Positions 52,758 through 61,896 of a stretch of 64,000 bases of DNA are shown piece by piece. Position numbers and translations under genes: made by a program. The stretch is from positions 248,001 to 312,000 of the forward strand of contig NZ_JBAWKJ010000002.1 in the NCBI RefSeq assembly GCF_037095755.1. The letters are read 5' to 3'. The notes under the pieces are model-generated. The model saw only the letters and a list, made by a program, of their open reading frames with translations. It was not told the origin of the DNA and did not search any database. Position 1 is the first letter of the stretch. Every line of letters starts with the position of its first letter. The DNA comes from Sphingopyxis sp. CCNWLW2 (GTDB lineage: Bacteria > Pseudomonadota > Alphaproteobacteria > Sphingomonadales > Sphingomonadaceae).

Positions 52758-53897
52758 ATGACCGACCTGCCTGAAACCAACCTCACCATGCTGACGCTTG
52801 TGAAGCCCGAAGGGCAGCTCGAAGTGTCGCTCGAGCGCCGCCCGATGCCGGTGCCGAAGCCGCACGAGGTGCTGGTGAAGGTGCTCGCCGCGCCGATCAA
52901 TCCGTCGGACCTTGGCCTGCTGTTCGGCGGCGCCGACATGTCGACCGCGCGGGCGTCGACCAGGGACGGCCAGCCGCTGATCACCGCCGACGTGCCGCCC
53001 GCGGGCATGCGCGCGATGGGCGGGCGTATCGGCGACGCGCTTGCGATCGGCAACGAAGGCTGCGGCACCGTCGTCGCGGCGGGGGACATGCCCGAGGCGC
53101 AGGCTTTGCTCGGCAAGACCGTCGCGCTGCTCGGCGGCGAGATGTACGCCGAGTATCGCTGCCTGCCCGTGCAGATGGTGATGCCGCTGCCCGACGGCAC
53201 CGACCCCGCCGACGGCGCCTCCTGCTTCGTCAATCCGCTGACCAGCCTCGCGTTCACTGAAACGATGCGGATGGAGAACCACAGCGCGATCGTTCACACC
53301 GCCGCCGCGTCGAACCTTGGCCAGATGCTCGTCAAGATTTGCGCGAAGGACGGCATCCCGCTCGTCAACATCGTGCGCAGCGACGCGCAGGTCGAAATCC
53401 TCAAGGGCATCGGCGCGAAATATATCGTCAACAGCAGCGCCGACGATTTCATGGAGCGGCTGGTCGACGCGATCGTCGAGACCGGCGCGACTATCGGCTT
53501 CGATGCGACGGGCGGCGGCAAGCTCGCCGGCCAGATCCTGACCGCGATGGAGGCCGCCGCGGTCAAGCGCATGACGACGTACAGCCGCTACGGTTCGGAC
53601 ACGTTCAAGCAGGTCTATACCTATGGCGCGCTCGACCTGTCGCCGACGACCTTCTCGGCGCGCAGCTTCGGCCTGACCTGGGCGCTCGGCGGCTTCCTGC
53701 TGACGCCGTTCATGGCGAAGGCGGGCATGGAAACCGTCGGCCGGATGCGTAAGCGCGTCGTCGATGAACTCACAACGACCTTCAAGAGCCACTACAGTCA
53801 CGAAATCTCGCTGACCGAGGCGCTGAATGTCGATACGGCGCAGGCGTATAATGCGAAGCGCACGGGCGAGAAATATCTGATCAAGCCGCACGGCTGA
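52758..53897 (+). CDS. Zinc-type (MDR) alcohol dehydrogenase-like oxidoreductase
   Basis: 379 residues. PKPHEVLVKVLAAPINPSDLGLLFGG, GNEGCGTVVAAGD and a Rossmann half with HTAAASNLGQMLVKICAKDGIP place it in the medium-chain dehydrogenase superfamily, closest to quinone-oxidoreductase/enoyl-reductase types. The typical structural zinc cysteines are not evident. The substrate is unknown. Ends 240 bases before a convergent cell-wall hydrolase gene. Confidence 0.87.
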   Translation: MTDLPETNLTMLTLVKPEGQLEVSLERRPMPVPKPHEVLVKVLAAPINPSDLGLLFGGADMSTARASTRDGQPLITADVPPAGMRAMGGRIGDALAIGNEGCGTVVAAGDMPEAQALLGKTVALLGGEMYAEYRCLPVQMVMPLPDGTDPADGASCFVNPLTSLAFTETMRMENHSAIVHTAAASNLGQMLVKICAKDGIPLVNIVRSDAQVEILKGIGAKYIVNSSADDFMERLVDAIVETGATIGFDATGGGKLAGQILTAMEAAAVKRMTTYSRYGSDTFKQVYTYGALDLSPTTFSARSFGLTWALGGFLLTPFMAKAGMETVGRMRKRVVDELTTTFKSHYSHEISLTEALNVDTAQAYNAKRTGEKYLIKPHG

Positions 53898-53935
53898 TCG
53901 AGAAAAGCCTGTCCTACAATGTCGGGTTATGTTCC

Positions 53936-54127
53936 ATCCTGATGGATGGAGCCCAGCGGATCATATCATTGCTCTTCAACCTGGTTCCCCGGCGAAAGCC
54001 GGGACCCGCAACGGAGCGCGGGCTTAAAGCCACAAAGGCCACAATTCGCATGCGTGCATGTGGGGCTTTTGTGGCTTTATCGCCGAACGAAGTGCGATTT
54101 CAGAGTGAAGTTAGGCGGAATTCCGCC
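53936..54127. repeat. Intergenic cluster of hairpins in a convergent gap
   Basis: The 240 bases between convergent genes hold four inverted repeats: CATCC/GGATG (53936-53949), CCCGGC-GAAA-GCCGGG (53988-54003), a longer TAAAGCCACAAA/TTTGTGGCTTTA stem (about 54025-54079), and the palindrome GGCGGAATTCCGCC (54114-54127). The second resembles short CCCGGCGAAAGCCGGG elements that recur in sphingomonad genomes (recalled). The third can act as a two-way terminator. No ORF is convincing here. Confidence 0.6.
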
Positions 54128-54137
54128 ATTTCCTGAA

Positions 54138-55289
54138 TCAGCGTTTCATGCACTGACGCACATCGTCGCGCTTATACTCGCTGCAATTCCACAGCGCCTT
54201 TTCGAACCCGGCCTTGTCGTCGCGGAGGTAGGAGAAGGTCATCGCGGCGCGCTGCGTGTCGCTCATCGCATCGCTGTCGGGTTTCAGTACCGGGTTGGTC
54301 CAGCCCATGAACTTGCAATAGGGCTTGTCGCCGCACAGCCGCAGGGCCGTGGTGACGAAGCTCTCGGGCGCGGCCTTGCGGTCGAGCTGGGTATAGATGG
54401 TATCGCGGCCCGCGCTTTCGCCCGCGCCCGCCACGACGCGCGCTTCGCCGACCGCGGCATTGGCATCGACGCCCGCCATTTCGACCGGCAAGCCGAGTGC
54501 CATCGCGTGCAGCGGCGATATCGCCGCGAGCTTCGCCACCGGACCGTCGCTTCCCGACACCGCGCCGCGGAACGCACCCGGGGTGCCCCAATAACCCGGC
54601 CAGCGGAAAAAGAGGTGCGTGTCGACGATCGCGATCTTCTCGAGGCTGTCGCTCCAATAGGGGCGGACCCAGTCGGTGTGATAATGGGTGGCAAGGCCGA
54701 CGGGCGGATAGGTTCCACCCGCCAGCATCATGTCGGCATTATTACGCGCGCGCTGCCACGCCGCGTCCGAATAGCGGCGGCTCAATGCCCCGTCGCAGGT
54801 GAAGGTGAACTGGCACCCCGTCGTGCGTTCCGACCCCTGGAATACGACGCCGCAGATCGACTTGGGGAAGGCCGGATGGCGGGCGCGGTTGATCACGACC
54901 TGGCCGACCGCCTGCTGTCCCTTGGCGTCGTCGCCCGCCTCGTAAACCATCGCGGCGGCAAGGCAGTCGCGGGCGCGGGCCTTCGCGTCGCCGCCGCCCG
55001 CATAAACGAACGGTCGCGCCGCGACGAAGCCCTTGGTGACCAGCGCGACCTCGGCGTTCTGCGTCCGTGCATCGTCCTCGGTGACCGGCGCCAGTACCAT
55101 CGGCTGGACTTCGGGCACGATGTCGGCGGGCGGCGCCACCGGCTGCCGGTGCGTCACATGCTTTCGCGTGCCCGTCGAGTGACTCGCATAGATCACCGCC
55201 GCCACCGCCGCGACGACGATCAGGACGAACAACCAGCCCGTCCAGTCGCGCCGCGAGGGCAACGCCGTTTGATCGTCCTGGGGATGCAC
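54138..55289 (-). CDS. Cell-wall hydrolase (SleB/Hydrolase_2 family)
   Basis: 383 residues with one N-terminal helix (WLFVLIVVAAVAAVIYA) and a Hydrolase_2 domain: VYEAGDDAKGQQAVGQVVINRARHPAFPKSICGVVFQG and GCQFTFTCDG. Such lysozyme-like enzymes cut peptidoglycan; the catalytic Glu is the one in VYEAG. GTG 55289 follows GAGGA by 6 bases. It starts 9 bases after the cysK stop, so it shares that transcript. A C-terminal extension of about 150 residues has further cysteines and unknown function. Confidence 0.88.
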   Translation of the reverse strand: MHPQDDQTALPSRRDWTGWLFVLIVVAAVAAVIYASHSTGTRKHVTHRQPVAPPADIVPEVQPMVLAPVTEDDARTQNAEVALVTKGFVAARPFVYAGGGDAKARARDCLAAAMVYEAGDDAKGQQAVGQVVINRARHPAFPKSICGVVFQGSERTTGCQFTFTCDGALSRRYSDAAWQRARNNADMMLAGGTYPPVGLATHYHTDWVRPYWSDSLEKIAIVDTHLFFRWPGYWGTPGAFRGAVSGSDGPVAKLAAISPLHAMALGLPVEMAGVDANAAVGEARVVAGAGESAGRDTIYTQLDRKAAPESFVTTALRLCGDKPYCKFMGWTNPVLKPDSDAMSDTQRAAMTFSYLRDDKAGFEKALWNCSEYKRDDVRQCMKR

Positions 55290-55298
55290 GAGCGGTCC

Positions 55299-56219
55299 TC
55301 AGATCTCCGGGAGGAAATCGGGAACCGACAGGTAGCGCTCGCCGGTGTCATAGTTGAAGCCGAGCACGCGGCTGCCCGCGGGAAGTTCGGCGAGCTTCTG
55401 TGCGATGGCCGCGAGGGTCGCACCCGACGAGATGCCGACAAGCATGCCCTCCTCGGTCGCGGCGCGGCGTGCGAAAGTCTTGGCGTCGGCGGCATCGACC
55501 TTGATCACGCCATCGAGCAGGTCGGTGTGCAGGTTGCGCGGGATGAAGCCGGCGCCGATGCCCTGGATCGGGTGCGGCGCGGGCTGGCCGCCCGAAATGA
55601 CCGGCGAGGCTTCGGGCTCGACCGCATAGACCTTCAAATTCGGCCAATGTCCTTTCAGGAACTGCGCAACGCCCGTGATGTGCCCACCGGTGCCGACGCC
55701 AGTGATCAGCACATCGATCGGGCTATCCTTGAAATCGGCGAGGATTTCGGGGCCCGTCGTGCGGACATGGACGTCGATATTGGCTTCATTCTCGAACTGC
55801 TGCGGCATCCACGCGCCGGGGGTCGTCTCCACCAGTTCGATGGCGCGCTCGATCGCGCCCTTCATGCCCTTTTCGCGCGGCGTCAGGTCAAAGGTGGCGC
55901 CATAGGCGAGCATCAACCGGCGGCGCTCGACCGACATGCTTTCGGGCATGACGAGCACGAGCTTGTAGCCCTTGACCGCGGCGGCCATCGCGAGGCCGAT
56001 GCCGGTGTTACCCGACGTCGGCTCGACGATGGTGCCGCCGGCTTTCAGGCTGCCGTCCTTCTCGGCGGCTTCGATCATCGCAAGGCCGATTCGATCCTTG
56101 ATCGATCCACCGGGATTGCTGCGTTCCGACTTCACCCAGACTTCGGCGTCGGGGAACAGCTTGGCGACACGGATGTGCGGCGTGTTGCCGATGGTCTCGA
56201 GGATCGAATTGGCTTTCAT
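55299..56219 (-). CDS. cysK: Cysteine synthase A
   Basis: 306 residues. O-acetylserine sulfhydrylase with PLP. The Lys is in [16 protein letters not shown], the Asn loop in [16 protein letters not shown], and [14 protein letters not shown] binds phosphate. It uses sulfide from the pathway begun by cysD-cysNC. ATG overlaps the upstream hydrolase stop (ATGA). Linkage with a wall hydrolase is unusual. Confidence 0.95.
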   Translation of the reverse strand: MKANSILETIGNTPHIRVAKLFPDAEVWVKSERSNPGGSIKDRIGLAMIEAAEKDGSLKAGGTIVEPTSGNTGIGLAMAAAVKGYKLVLVMPESMSVERRRLMLAYGATFDLTPREKGMKGAIERAIELVETTPGAWMPQQFENEANIDVHVRTTGPEILADFKDSPIDVLITGVGTGGHITGVAQFLKGHWPNLKVYAVEPEASPVISGGQPAPHPIQGIGAGFIPRNLHTDLLDGVIKVDAADAKTFARRAATEEGMLVGISSGATLAAIAQKLAELPAGSRVLGFNYDTGERYLSVPDFLPEI

Positions 56220-56884
56220 GGTCGGTGCGCTCTTTCCTTGAATTCGAATCGCGGGTCGCGGCGGACACGATTTGGCCAGTCTCCGGCACGCAGCCAGAGT
56301 GCCTCGTCCGCCAGCGCCGGCGTGGTCGCGGGTTGTAACGACGCGAGCAGATACTGTCCATAAGGCCAGTCGGCGATGCCCGAGTCTGCGTTGATATGGC
56401 CGAACGGCCCGGCGTTGACGAACCGCGCATCCCAGTGCCGCGACAGGCGCCAGACATAGGAGGTTTTGGCATAGGGATCGTCATCGCTGGCGACGACGAT
56501 CATTGGGGTTTGCGACGACAGTGCGGGTGATTCGGTGAAGCTTTCGACCCGCTTGTCGCGCCTGAGCTGCGTCAGGTCGGGCGGCGCGACGAGCAGCGCG
56601 CCGGCGATGCGGTCGCGCGCGACGCTGCTGGCAGCGGCGAACCAATGGGCAAAGGCATGGCAGCCAAGGCTGTGTGCCGCGACGAGGACGGGTTCATGCT
56701 CGGCGTCGATCGCGGCGGCAATCTTCTCGACCCATTCGTCCTTCACCGGCGCGTCCCAGCTGCCGAGTTCGATTCGCTCGCAGCGGGCAAAACTTCGCTC
56801 CCACAGGCTTTGCCAATGGGTCGGGCCACTGTTGTAGAGGCCCGGAATGGTCAGGATTTTGTGGCGGATATTCGAATTGTGCAT
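56216..56884 (-). CDS. RBBP9/YdeN-family alpha/beta hydrolase
   Basis: 222 residues. [21 protein letters not shown] and the nucleophile elbow [14 protein letters not shown] (Ser) with [11 protein letters not shown] (His) match the RBBP9/YdeN serine hydrolases. Substrate unknown. ATG 56884 has GGAG 8 bases upstream; GTG 56893 does not. It heads the operon with cysK and sleB-like genes. Confidence 0.88.
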   Translation of the reverse strand: MHNSNIRHKILTIPGLYNSGPTHWQSLWERSFARCERIELGSWDAPVKDEWVEKIAAAIDAEHEPVLVAAHSLGCHAFAHWFAAASSVARDRIAGALLVAPPDLTQLRRDKRVESFTESPALSSQTPMIVVASDDDPYAKTSYVWRLSRHWDARFVNAGPFGHINADSGIADWPYGQYLLASLQPATTPALADEALWLRAGDWPNRVRRDPRFEFKERAHRP

Positions 56885-56935
56885 GGCGGTCACTCCATCG
56901 GGGGAGAGAGGGAAACCGCGGTGACGGGTGAGTCT

Positions 56936-56963
56936 TATTTAACTCAACTGATTAAATTGACAA
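56936..56963 (-). promoter_or_regulatory. Sigma-70 type promoter of the hydrolase-cysK-wall hydrolase operon
   Basis: On the minus strand TTGTCA (56963-56958) and TAAATA (56941-56936) are 16 bases apart, in an AT-rich patch that stands out from the GC-rich surroundings. The start codon of the hydrolase gene lies about 50 bases downstream. Confidence 0.55.
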
Positions 56964-57010
56964 TATGCTTTTGACGAAATGAGCGCGAGGTGCGGCGAAT
57001 GGTTTTGATC

Positions 57011-58324
57011 TTATCCGTTGGTCTGCCTGAATTGCGGCTCGAACGTCCGCGCTCGCCGCAATTCGGGAAATATCCAGGCCCAGAGCGCGGTGACTCCGAT
57101 TGCCGCGGCGCCGCCGAATACGACCGCGGAAACGGGGCCGAACGCTGCCGCCATCGACCCCGCACGCATTTCGCCAAGTTCGTTCGACGCCGAAATCGCG
57201 AGACCCGAAACCGCGCTGACGCGTCCGCGCATATGATCTGGCGTGTTAAGCTGGATCAGCGTGCCGCGCACAAAGACCGAGAACATGTCGGCGGCGCCCA
57301 TCACGACGAGAATGGCCAGCGACAGCAGGAGGTTCGTTGACAGGCCGAACGCCACGGTCCCCGCGCCGAATGCAGCCACGGCCCAGAGCATTTTGACGCC
57401 GACGTTGCGTTCGATCGGGCGGATCGCAAGGCCGACGCCGACCGCCACCGACCCCAGCGCGACCGCTGCACGCATGAATCCCACGGTGTCGGGCCCGGTA
57501 TGAAAGATGTCCCGGGCAAAAACTGGGAACAGCGCGGTCGCGCCCGAAAGGATCACCGCGAACAGATCGAGGGTGATCGTACCGAGCAGGAAGCGTTCGC
57601 GCCACGTGAACCGCAGCCCGTCGGCCATTTCGCGCAACGGGTGACGGCGCACTTCGGCGGACGGCGGCAGGACGGGGCGGATGCGGCTGACCGTGAAGGC
57701 CGAGATCGCGAGCAACAGGACGGCGAAGACATAGACCGACGCGGGATGCGCGGCAAAGATAAGCCCGCCGACAGCGGGACCGATGACCGAGGCCGATTGC
57801 CAGGCGATGCTGCTCATCGCGATCGCGCGCGGCAGGACTGCGGGAGGCACGATGTTCGGCGCGATCGCGCTCATCGCCGGCCCCGAAAAAACGCGTGCGA
57901 CGCCGTGCAGGGCTGCTAGGCCGAACAGCAGGGGAAGGGTCAGCCCGTCGGTCCAGGTGAACCAGCCGAGCGTTGCCGCGATCGCAAGGTCGACAAGGTT
58001 CGAGAAGATCGCAACGCTGCGGCGTTCGAACCGGTCGGCGGCCCATCCAGCTACGGGTGTCAGGACCGCTAGTGGAACGAACTGGAAGAGGCCTAGCAAG
58101 CCCAGCTGGAACGAAGCTTCGTGGACCGACATGCCATAGTCGGTGCGCGCGGTGTCATAGAGCTGGACACCAATGACCACGACCATCGCGATCGTGGCCA
58201 TCACGGCGGTAAAGCGCGCGAGCCAGAAATAGCGAAAATCGGGAAAGCTGAGCGGAGAGGGGGCTTTGGGCTTGGCTTCCGGCAAAACCGGCTCTTCGCC
58301 TTCGGGGGGAGGGATCGTCGCCAT
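57011..58324 (-). CDS. Major facilitator superfamily transporter (EntS-like)
   Basis: 437 residues with about 11-12 helices. GWAADRFERRSVAIFSN is the MFS A-type loop motif (G-x-x-x-D-R-x-x-R-R). The pattern of the N-terminal half and DHMRGRVSAV near the C-terminus is like EntS/TMS2 exporters. Substrate unknown. Transcribed away from the DUF885 gene, with about 125 bases between starts. Confidence 0.88.
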   Translation of the reverse strand: MATIPPPEGEEPVLPEAKPKAPSPLSFPDFRYFWLARFTAVMATIAMVVVIGVQLYDTARTDYGMSVHEASFQLGLLGLFQFVPLAVLTPVAGWAADRFERRSVAIFSNLVDLAIAATLGWFTWTDGLTLPLLFGLAALHGVARVFSGPAMSAIAPNIVPPAVLPRAIAMSSIAWQSASVIGPAVGGLIFAAHPASVYVFAVLLLAISAFTVSRIRPVLPPSAEVRRHPLREMADGLRFTWRERFLLGTITLDLFAVILSGATALFPVFARDIFHTGPDTVGFMRAAVALGSVAVGVGLAIRPIERNVGVKMLWAVAAFGAGTVAFGLSTNLLLSLAILVVMGAADMFSVFVRGTLIQLNTPDHMRGRVSAVSGLAISASNELGEMRAGSMAAAFGPVSAVVFGGAAAIGVTALWAWIFPELRRARTFEPQFRQTNG

Positions 58325-58451
58325 TGAAGACCGCCGTAGCCCGCTTTTCGGGACTGTCCAGATGGCATGGCTTTGCCGTTCGTCGATTATCGGATGCCAT
58401 TGATCGGGGCCGCTGGCAGAAGCGCCACACTGGAGTCAGGGAGATACTCGA

Positions 58452-60173
58452 ATGAAAAACAAATTTGCCCGCTTCGGCGGCGCTGCAATGGCCGCGACTT
58501 TGCTGGTTCTCACCGCGTGTAACGCGTCCGACAACAAGTCGGCGACGGTACCGAGCGCGAAGAACTGGACCGAATTTCGCGATAACTTCCTGAAGGGCTA
58601 TTTCCCGCTCAATCCGAATTTCGCAGTCTATCAGGGCAAACATGAGTTCGACGGCCAATTGCCCGACTGGTCGCCCGAGGGCCTCGAGAAGCAGGCGGCC
58701 TATCTCGAAAAGGCGATCGCCGATGCCAAGGCGTTCGACGGCGAGATGACCGATGCCGAGAAGTTCGAGCGCGACTATCTGGTCCACGTCGCGCAGGGCC
58801 AGCTGTTTTTCCTCCGCGATACCGATTTCGCGCAGAAGAACCCGTCCTTCTACACCGGCGCACTCGACCCCAATGTCTATATCGCGCGCCCCTACACCGA
58901 TGCGACGACGCGGATGAAGGCGTTCATCGCCTATGCCGAAAAGGTCCCTGCCGCCGCCGCGCAGATCAAAGCCAACCTCAAGCTTCCGCTGCCCGCGACC
59001 TTCGTCAAATATGGCACTGCGGGCTTCGGCGGCTTTGCCGACTATTATAAGGGCGACGCAAAAGCCGCCTTTGCCTCGGTCAAGGACGAGGCGCTGCAGA
59101 AGCAGTTCGACGAGGCCGCTGCGAAGGCCGGTGCGGCGATGACCGATCTTGCCAAATATGTCGGATCGCAGCCGGGCACGCCCGATGGCTATGCGCTGGG
59201 TGCCGACAAATTTGCGAAGATGATCCTGACCAACGAAGGCGTCGACACGCCGCTCGACGAACTCGAGCGCATTGGGCAGGCCGACCTCAAGCGCAATCAG
59301 GACGCGCTGAAAGCCGCCTGTGCGACTTACGCCGCCGGCATGGCGATCGCCGACTGCATGAAGAAGATGAATTCGGACAAGCCCGCCGACGGTCCGGTCG
59401 CCGAGGCGCGGCGCCAGCTGCCCACGCTCCGCGCCTTCCTGATCGAAAAGGACATTGTGACGATCCCCGGCATCGAGCAGGCGCAGGTCGAGGAATCGCC
59501 GCCGTACAACCGGCAGAACAGCGCCTATATCGACATCCCGGGGCCGTATGAGAAAGGCTTGCCGTCGGTCTATTATATCTCGCCGCCCGATCCGGCGTGG
59601 GACAAGCAGACCCAGGCCGATTTCGTGCCGGGCCGCAAGGATTTGATGTTCACCTCGGTCCACGAGGTGTGGCCGGGCCATTTCCTCAACTTCCTCCACT
59701 CGAACCGCGCCGAAAGCATCTTCGGCAAGCTGTTCGTCGGCTATGCGTTCGCCGAGGGTTGGGCGCATTATACCGAGGAAATGATGTGGGATGCGGGGCT
59801 GGGCGAGGGCGATCCCGAGACGCATATCGGCCAGCTATCGAACGCGCTGCTGCGTGATTGCCGTTACCTGTCGGCGATCGGCCTGCACACCAAGGGCATG
59901 ACCGTCGCGGACTCGGAAAAGCTGTTCAAGGAACAATGCTATCAGGACGAGGGCAATGCGCGGCAGCAGGCGGCGCGCGGCACCTATGATCCCGCCTATC
60001 TCAACTACACGATGGGCAAGCTGATGATCCGCAAGCTGCGCGAGGACTGGACCAAGGGCGACAAGACGAAGTGGAAGGCGTTCCACGACGAGTTCCTGTC
60101 GTACGGCGGCCCGCCGATCCCGATGGTGCGCGCGGCGATGATGAAGGAAGAGACGCCGAAGGCAGCCTTCTAA
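58452..60173 (+). CDS. DUF885 zinc-peptidase-like lipoprotein
   Basis: 573 residues with lipobox LTAC (Cys23). The zinc motif is H404-E-V-W-P-G-H410 in HEVWPGHFLNFL, followed by FAEGWAHYTEEM, both hallmarks of the DUF885 family of metallopeptidase-like proteins common in this group. It is exported and may act on peptides. A strong terminator follows. Confidence 0.92.
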   Translation: MKNKFARFGGAAMAATLLVLTACNASDNKSATVPSAKNWTEFRDNFLKGYFPLNPNFAVYQGKHEFDGQLPDWSPEGLEKQAAYLEKAIADAKAFDGEMTDAEKFERDYLVHVAQGQLFFLRDTDFAQKNPSFYTGALDPNVYIARPYTDATTRMKAFIAYAEKVPAAAAQIKANLKLPLPATFVKYGTAGFGGFADYYKGDAKAAFASVKDEALQKQFDEAAAKAGAAMTDLAKYVGSQPGTPDGYALGADKFAKMILTNEGVDTPLDELERIGQADLKRNQDALKAACATYAAGMAIADCMKKMNSDKPADGPVAEARRQLPTLRAFLIEKDIVTIPGIEQAQVEESPPYNRQNSAYIDIPGPYEKGLPSVYYISPPDPAWDKQTQADFVPGRKDLMFTSVHEVWPGHFLNFLHSNRAESIFGKLFVGYAFAEGWAHYTEEMMWDAGLGEGDPETHIGQLSNALLRDCRYLSAIGLHTKGMTVADSEKLFKEQCYQDEGNARQQAARGTYDPAYLNYTMGKLMIRKLREDWTKGDKTKWKAFHDEFLSYGGPPIPMVRAAMMKEETPKAAF

Positions 60174-60183
60174 AATAGGCCGC

Positions 60184-60226
60184 AAAGGGCGGCTCGCCAC
60201 GGCTTGTGGCGAGCCGCCCTTTCGCG
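60184..60226. terminator. Two-way terminator between DUF885 and rsmB
   Basis: AAAGGGCGGCTCGCCAC (60184-60200) and its exact complement (60206-60222) form a 17-base stem with loop GGCTT. The A-rich left arm and T-rich right arm make it usable in both directions between these convergent genes. Confidence 0.82.
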
Positions 60227-60232
60227 TGTCGT

Positions 60233-61534
60233 TTAGCTGGAAGGTGCGCGCAGCCGCGCGACGAAGAATCCGTCGAGCCCCCCCGCGTCTGCGAGCATGT
60301 CGGGAAGCGTGCGGATGAAGCCTTTGCTGTCGGGTGTTATCGCTTCAGGCAATTCATCCGCGCGTGCAGGCTCGACGGTCCATCCGGCGTGATGATCGAG
60401 GAAGGTCGATACCTGATCTTCGCCCTCGGCCTGCTCGAGCGAGCAGGTCGCATAGATCAGCGTTCCGCCCGGTTTGACCCATCGCGCCGCACGCGCCAGC
60501 AGTTCGGTCTGAAGCTCGGCCATTTCGGTGATCTGCCGTGGTTCGATGCGGTGGAGCACGTCGGGATGACGGCGGAAGATGCCGGTGGCCGAGCAGGGCG
60601 CGTCGAGCAGCACCGCGTCGGCCTGATCATCGGGCGCCCACGACCGGATGTCGCCCTGGACGACGTCCGCCGACAGGCCGGTACGCTCCATGTTGGCGCG
60701 CAGCCGTTCGAGGCGTTTGGCGCTGGAATCGACCGCAACGACATTCCATCCCGCCGCGGCGAGCTGCATCGTCTTGCCGCCCGGCGCGGCGCAGAGGTCG
60801 AGGACGGTTCGGCCTCCGCCGGCGCCGAGCAGGCGCGCGGGAATGCTTGCCGCCAGATCCTGCACCCACCAGCCGCCTTCGCGATAGCCGGGCATCGTCT
60901 CGACCGCCTGACCGCGCGGCAGGCGGCGGTGGCGCGGCGCGAGCGAAACGGCGTCGGGCCATTCGTCTGCGCCCGGTTCGGCGGCGAAGCTGAGATCGAT
61001 GGGCGGCGGCGCGCTCCAGGCCGCTTCGGCGGCCTCGACCATCGGCAGGCTCCATTGCTCGGCCCAGCGTTCGGCGGTGGGCAGGGGGAGCGTGGCTCGG
61101 TCGGGAAGTTGCCATTCTTCCTGCTGCGCGCGCGACAGGATGGCGTGGACCAGCCTTCGCGGCCCGCCATCGACGAGCGGCAAGGCGGTCGATACGACGG
61201 CATGGCCGGGGCTTTTGAGCACCAGCAACTGCGTCAGCGCTATCCGCAGCACAGCCCGCGATTTGACGTCATCCGGGAGGATTTGTGCCGTTGCACCGTC
61301 GATCAGTGCGTCAAGGTCGACCATCCAGCGCAGCGTTTCGGACACGATCGCCACCGCGAAGGCGCGGTCGGTGGCGCTCAGTCCCTGGGTGGCGGCATGC
61401 ATTGCGATATCCAGCGGGTCGCCGCGTCGCAGGATCGCGTCGATCAGCCGCAGCGCAGCGCGGCGCGTCGCCGTGCCTGCGGGATCGGCTCCGCCCGACG
61501 ATCGCGGGCGCCGGGGCGGGCGGCGATCAGCCAT
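60233..61534 (-). CDS. rsmB: 16S rRNA (cytosine-C5) methyltransferase, RsmB family
   Basis: 433 residues. An NusB-like N-terminal RNA-binding part is followed by the methyltransferase with VLDLCAAPGGKTMQLAA (motif I), DAPCSATGIFRRHPD (PC motif) and YATCSLEQAEGED (TCS with catalytic Cys). It makes m5C967 of 16S rRNA. ATG 61534 is preferred; TTG 61543 is an in-frame alternative. It diverges from the SDHAF4-like gene. Confidence 0.92.
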   Translation of the reverse strand: MADRRPPRRPRSSGGADPAGTATRRAALRLIDAILRRGDPLDIAMHAATQGLSATDRAFAVAIVSETLRWMVDLDALIDGATAQILPDDVKSRAVLRIALTQLLVLKSPGHAVVSTALPLVDGGPRRLVHAILSRAQQEEWQLPDRATLPLPTAERWAEQWSLPMVEAAEAAWSAPPPIDLSFAAEPGADEWPDAVSLAPRHRRLPRGQAVETMPGYREGGWWVQDLAASIPARLLGAGGGRTVLDLCAAPGGKTMQLAAAGWNVVAVDSSAKRLERLRANMERTGLSADVVQGDIRSWAPDDQADAVLLDAPCSATGIFRRHPDVLHRIEPRQITEMAELQTELLARAARWVKPGGTLIYATCSLEQAEGEDQVSTFLDHHAGWTVEPARADELPEAITPDSKGFIRTLPDMLADAGGLDGFFVARLRAPSS

Positions 61535-61551
61535 GATGGGCAACGGCGTGG

Positions 61552-61580
61552 TTGGCGTGACGCATGAAAAATCCTATAAG
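61552..61580 (+). promoter_or_regulatory. Sigma-70 promoter of the SDHAF4-like gene
   Basis: TTGGCG (61552-61557), a 17-base spacer, and TATAAG (61575-61580). The expected start is near 61587 and the ATG is at 61590, so the message would be nearly leaderless. AAGG at 61578 overlaps the -10 and could only act as a ribosome site if transcription began upstream. Confidence 0.6.
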
Positions 61581-61589
61581 GCGGGCATC

Positions 61590-61799
61590 ATGACCGACAG
61601 CAGCCAGAATGGAACCATCGGCGGAACGCCTCGCGCTGTAAAGCGCCCTGCGCATGTGAAAGCTCCCGCAGGCTGGACGAACAGCGCGTTGCCGTCGCCC
61701 GAGCCGATCCGCGAGGACAAGGCCGAGGACCAACCCGGCGGGCGCAACCCTGTGCGCTATGGCGACTGGGAATTGAAGGGGGTCGCGGTCGACTTCTGA
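61590..61799 (+). CDS. SDHAF4/DUF1674 family protein (succinate dehydrogenase assembly factor)
   Basis: 69 residues ending in GGRNPVRYGDWELKGVAVDF, the DUF1674 hallmark: RYGDWE then KG and a C-terminal DF. SDHAF4 in mitochondria and SdhE-independent bacterial relatives protect or help assemble the FAD-containing SdhA subunit. The N-terminal part is Pro/Ala-rich and probably disordered. The gene is short and easily missed. sdh genes are not in the window. Confidence 0.88.
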   Translation: MTDSSQNGTIGGTPRAVKRPAHVKAPAGWTNSALPSPEPIREDKAEDQPGGRNPVRYGDWELKGVAVDF

Positions 61800-61852
61800 T
61801 CGGGACGACGCCGCGGTTCGGCCGATAATCTGGAGATAGGGCCGGAATTCAA

Positions 61853-61891
61853 TGGCCGCCCCTGCGCAGTGCAAGGGCGGCCACGGTTTTT
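61853..61891 (+). terminator. Terminator of the SDHAF4-like gene
   Basis: TGGCCGCCC (61853-61861) and GGGCGGCCA (61875-61883) form a 9-base stem, followed by CGGTTTTT. Its direction fits the plus-strand gene upstream. Confidence 0.72.
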
Positions 61892-61896
61892 CGTGC

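Noticed and set aside
58155..59825. 556-codon minus-strand frame opposite the DUF885 gene
   Set aside because: Same reasoning: the plus strand encodes an intact lipoprotein peptidase with HEVWPGH.
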